A DNA stretch of 64,000 bases from Allolobophora icterica. Taxonomy: Eukaryota; Annelida; Clitellata; Crassiclitellata; Lumbricidae. Below the pieces are notes generated by a model. That model saw nothing but the letters and a program-made list of their open reading frames with translations, was not told where the DNA came from and did no database searches. Both the position numbers and the translations under genes were made by a program. The stretch covers positions 34,435,121 to 34,499,120 of the forward strand of contig OY744616.1 in the NCBI GenBank assembly GCA_963556255.1. The letters run 5' to 3'. This document shows positions 60,425 to 64,000 of this stretch, piece by piece. Position 1 is the stretch's first letter; each line of letters opens with the position of its first letter.

Positions 60425-60628
60425 CAGTCCTTTAAGCTAACCCCATCCATTGGTATGAAGGGATAACAACTTCATTTTCTTAGCCTCGGCATATGAGGGA
60501 GGGTGGCGAGTCCTCTCCTGCGCCGTCTTGTCTACGAAACAGATTTGCGCTCTCTGGCTGGGATTGGAACCACCGACATATCGGTTGACAGTCCAGCACG
60601 CTAACCGCTATAGACTGCGGCGCAACCC
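60425..60628 (-). mobile_element. tRNA-derived SINE (family B)
   Basis: Minus-strand head TAGCGGTTAGCGTGCTGG with B box GGTTCCAATCC (plus 60561-60571), body TTAGCCTCGGCATATGAGGG (plus). Matches 38.63-38.91 kb. Best-preserved copy. Confidence 0.8.
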
Positions 60629-60904
60629 AAGGTTGCAAACGTTCTTTGAAAAGACCGACATGCATGGCAGAGAATACACGGTTCCGTTTACAGGCCTTAA
60701 ACGAGGAAGCAAGCGCAGAACATGTTTGTGTTTGTGTGATGAATTCTTGCCAATAGGCCGATAGATCGTTTCAGGGTATGAGCAGAGGCCTATGTCAACA
60801 GGACATACAGGGCTAATAAGCGTATACGTGTACGATGTAGGCGTATCAATCAATCAACTCAACTAGACACTTATGATGACGATGATGCAAGCTGGTCTTC
60901 TGGG

Positions 60905-60990
60905 TCTTCATCTGATTACGGTCTGGTTTCACTGCGCCATCGGTTGATGCCTTGTGCATTAGACATCGGCGCAATAGAAGTTACTAATGT
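60905..60990 (+). repeat. Dispersed short repeat, best copy
   Basis: CTGATTACGGTCTGG...GATGCCTTGTGCATTAGACA...CAATAGAAGTTACT. Related copies near 4.55, 7.31 (inverted) and 16.4 kb (inverted). Confidence 0.6.
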
Positions 60991-61150
60991 ATAAAAAATG
61001 AGTATGATCATGAAGACGAAGTGCATGGATATGAATTGTCAGCGACTTAATTTTTCTTAGCTTCGGCATATGACGGCGAGTGCATGCCAGTCATGTTCCT
61101 CGCCGTATGTTCTTTTCATAACTACCTTTAAGAACATTTTCATAACTACC

Positions 61151-61975
61151 CAGAGGCGTAGGGGACATTTTAGTTGTGGGGGAGGGGGAGATTTTACCTC
61201 TGACCGAAACATAAATAAATCCCGAATAATTGGCGTCGTGCATTTATAATCTCTCTAGGACATCTAACCAAACACACTTAGTTTTGAGTCACAAAATTGA
61301 CAACTAAGTAAATATCAAACATGAGAGAAATTTCTGCACACAATAGGGCCTACTGACTTCCGGAATTACACGCTGAACAGTGGAATCCAACAGAACTCTA
61401 ACTAAATTCTGTTTTAAGACGGTAAACCCAGGCCAAATTTTGGATGCTATAAGTAGGGCCTGAGTTAGGAAGTAAGTAAGTAACTAATTATTTAGCACCA
61501 GGGCTGTAGTGGTAAAATTAGAGGTATACGCTACCGGTTAGTTTTCCAAAACAAATTGTAGGTGAGTGTACAAAATTGTACACGCTACCGGTTAGTTTTC
61601 CGAAACAAATTAGAGGTGAGTGTATACGCTACGGTCGCTACCGGTTAGTTTTCTTAAACAAATTAGAGGTGAGTAAAAATATTTTGTGAGGTGAGTATAC
61701 GGTCTCTAGAGGTGAGTAGGCCTATACGTTGTATACCCGCGTATACCCTCGACTACAGCCCTGTTTAGTACATCAATGAATAAAGCTGTAAATGTTATGT
61801 TGGTTTGCGAACTAGTAGCTACTAGGCCTAATAGTCAAATACTATTCCGATTCTGGCAAGTTGGAGCTAGTTTGTTCTGCATTTTTCCCAGCGTTTACTT
61901 GGTCCGAAAAACAGGAACGCTGGAAAAATTTGGGAGGGGGAAGTGCCCCCTCTGACCCCGCCTCCTACGCCTATG
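61151..61975. mobile_element. DNA transposon, non-autonomous, 825 bp
   Basis: Ends CAGAGGCGTAGGGG and, reversed, CATAGGCGTAGGAGG, each followed by GGGGGAGG-type sequence. Flanks TAACTACC and TAACTATG share six of eight bases. Carries the nested MITE 61499-61763. Confidence 0.65.
61499..61763. mobile_element. hAT-like MITE nested in the 825-bp element
   Basis: Perfect 12-bp ends CAGGGCTGTAGT (61499-61510 and reversed 61752-61763). Flanks TTTAGCAC and TTTAGTAC differ at one base and fit the hAT target pattern nTnnnnAn. Inside, CGCTACCGGTTAGTTTTC...AGGTGAGT is repeated three times. Confidence 0.82.
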
Positions 61976-62235
61976 TAACTATGTACCAATAGTATAGGTC
62001 AGTCTACACGTTTCTAGCGAGTTCGTTAGGAGACACAGGTGCTGGAATAGAAATCTCGAAATGGATTTAAAGCCTCGACTTCTCGGTTGACATTGCAATA
62101 TGCTAACTCCTATGATCACAGTCCTAATAATAATACATAAACTTACGTTATATAAATATCAACAATTATAATGGTCTGCTCCTGTAGCCAATAGCCATCC
62201 GTTAGAAAGCGATATAGGTGCTCATGAAACATTAA

Positions 62236-62670
62236 ATATACATACATACATAGAAGAAGACATATGCACACATACATACACACATACATGCATATAACAC
62301 ACACATACATGCATACATACACACACAAACATACATACACGCATAAATGCATGAATGCATGCATGCATGCATGCATACATACACACATACATACATGCAT
62401 ACATACATACATACATACATACATACATACATACATACATACATACATACATACATACATACATACATACATACATACATACATACATACATACATTCAT
62501 ACATACATACATACATACATACATAGGCCCGGTCTCCCCTACATACATGCATACATACATACATACATACATACATACATACATACATACATACATACAT
62601 ACATACATACATACATACATACATACATACATACATACATACATACATACATACATACATACATACGTAC
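62236..62670. repeat. (CATA)n array with an 18-bp interruption
   Basis: About 430 bp of ACAT tetramers, degenerate at the left (ACACAT, GCAT) and pure at the right, broken once by GGCCCGGTCTCCCCTA at 62525-62540. Confidence 0.95.
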
Positions 62671-62699
62671 ACGCATAGTTTTACATACAAACGTACGTA

Positions 62700-63491
62700 C
62701 ATTTACATACATATTAATACAAAACCTCCAACCACTATAAAACTGATAATTGCCCCATCCTTTTTTCATAATCTGTGGATCCGTGCGTGTACATACGTAC
62801 TTTCACGCACGTACCCCTATAAATACGATTATTTACATTTATGTGATTCAACATCATGGCTTTCATACTAACGACTGCGTCATCCACGAGGCTTACTTGA
62901 GGCATCACATGTTACAGCTGCGTCCTGTGTGACTCCGTGAGTAAAGAATGCGGCCGACATAAGATCGTCCTTACTACTCATAACAACTAACATCTGCTAC
63001 CAATAACAAAGATCATCAGCAAAAAATTAATACTCATATAGCTTGTAGGCGGACGATAGATGGCACTAGATGTGCGAACCTCTATAGACGGCTTGTTAGT
63101 GTTGACTCTTTCAAATTGTTTATTCATGTCTGAAGAACGCGCATGTTCGCATGGATCTTAGCAGCCGCTAACTCTGTCACAAAAACTTTTACTCACTCGT
63201 TCGTTATAAACTCGTTTTCTCTTTTCTCCACTCACTCATTCATTCGTTCGTTCATCTGTGGGCTTAAACTTCGTCATTCATTCATGCATTCATTCATCCG
63301 TCAAAAATCAAGATGCTCTTTCATTCACTCATTCCGTGACTTATTCTTGTCCTGTCAAAAAAATGTTGACGCCTGAAATCAGCGTTTACACGTCGAACAG
63401 GATTAAGGTAAAGGATGTGATGAGCCCAGAGAAATCTACGCCTACCATTTGTTTGTCCTGTTTTGCGCATGCCTATAAAATTAATCACAGC
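62700..63491. other. Non-coding region
   Basis: Contains a short CATTCATTCATT-like stretch (63180-63340). No gene recognised. Confidence 0.4.
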
Positions 63492-63744
63492 CAGTGGCGG
63501 CGGTCTTGTTTGACAGGTGGGGGGGGACACTTTTGAAATGATCTGGTCAAAAAAGAATTTTGAGCTGATCTAGTCAAAAAATAGGTTTAAAAAACATTTT
63601 CGCGCTCACGCGCGATAACATTTGTTGTAACAAATTTTCGGGGTTTTTCTTCAACCTTGGGGAGGGGGTAAATGTATGGTGTGTTCCCCACTCTTAGAGG
63701 TGGGGTCTTGTCCTCCTCGACCCCCGCCGGGATCGCCGCCCATG
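63492..63744. mobile_element. hAT-like MITE (CAGTGGCGGCGATC family), copy 2, perfect target duplication
   Basis: Ends CAGTGGCGGCGGTCTTG and, reversed, CATGGGCGGCGATCCC. Flanks 63484-63491 and 63745-63752 are both ATCACAGC. Same family as 50796-51284. Confidence 0.88.
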
Positions 63745-63869
63745 ATCACAGCGGCACAGCATTTAAAGAGGCCCTATAGGCCTAATGGCGCTTGGTAGGA
63801 ACTCCTAAGGGTTTTCGGTATACGTTTAATGACGTCGTATTTTTTACTTTAAAAGATGATCGCTGGTGT

Positions 63870-64000
63870 CATGGGCGGCGATCCCGGGAGGGTCGAGGGG
63901 ACAAGACCCCCGCCTTTAAGAGTGGGGGCATACCATACATTTGACCCTCAAATTTTGAAGACACCAGAAAAAGGTCAAAAGTTAAAAGTTTGTCTCTATT
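63870..64000. mobile_element. hAT-like MITE (same family), copy 3, cut by window end
   Basis: Begins CATGGGCGGCGATCCCGG and continues GGGTCGAGGGGACAAGACCC, the reverse complement of the right end of copy 2. The other end lies outside the window. Confidence 0.75.

Larger units (their letters stand above)
61010..62120 (-). mobile_element. SINE family B copy split by a transposon
   Basis: The body and tail part (61010-61150, TTAGCTTCGGCATATGACGG) and the tRNA-like head (about 62038-62120, CGGTTGACATTGC...GCTAACTCC) are separated by the 61151-61975 element. Head and tail order agrees with intact copies. Confidence 0.6.

Noticed and set aside
60013..60466. Poly-Ser/Pro and poly-Glu frames
   Set aside because: Translation of the polypurine array at a SINE tail.
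62143..62769. Several 100-150-codon frames of repeated Tyr-Val-Cys-Met or Ile-His-Thr
   Set aside because: Produced by the CATA tetramer array.

Overview
The window is eukaryotic: interrupted genes with GT-AG introns, about 60% A+T, many microsatellites, minisatellites, SINEs and short inverted-repeat transposons. It contains a hunchback gene (a protostome family) and a KIAA0319/KIAA0319L-type gene (which, as far as I know, insects lack). Together these suggest a lophotrochozoan, most likely a mollusc. The species is an inference and cannot be fixed from the sequence alone.

Layout. (1) About 1-15 kb, plus strand: the 3' two thirds of a KIAA0319-like gene. Fifteen exons join in frame without an internal stop and encode the last 623 residues: one partial and three complete PKD domains, a membrane-proximal region, a six-cysteine module, a transmembrane helix and a cytoplasmic tail. 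The signal peptide, MANEC-type domain and first PKD(s) lie left of the window. Its introns carry a 20-bp minisatellite (7.3 kb), a perfect-TIR element (3.25-3.69 kb), a larger degenerate inverted-repeat element with a fresh MITE inside it (7.7-9.4 kb) and a satellite with a 261-bp higher-order period (13.3-14.3 kb). (2) 15-26 kb: the two 3' ends face each other. This stretch holds the probable 3' UTR of the KIAA0319-like gene, short repeats, and low-repeat A+T-rich DNA that probably includes the hunchback 3' UTR. (3) 26.06-32.13 kb, minus strand: a complete hunchback coding region in three exons (987 residues, nine C2H2 fingers, a CtBP-type PLDLS motif and a basic box). (4) 32.1-64 kb: no confident coding gene. 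It holds the hunchback upstream region, two CpG-rich islands (about 48.5-49.4 and 57.1-57.7 kb), several minisatellites, at least three tRNA-derived SINE families, and many hAT-like MITEs, some with perfect 8-bp target duplications.

The most interesting signals are: a 63-bp in-frame tandem duplication that copied the splice donor of hunchback exon 1, so that use of the second donor would destroy the first zinc finger; let-7 and lin-4/miR-125 seed matches in the hunchback transcript, recalling the nematode heterochronic circuit; a SINE split by a transposon that itself carries a hAT-like MITE (61.0-62.1 kb); and minisatellites that appear to have grown from the ends of dispersed repeats. I did not find a clearly novel multi-gene system.
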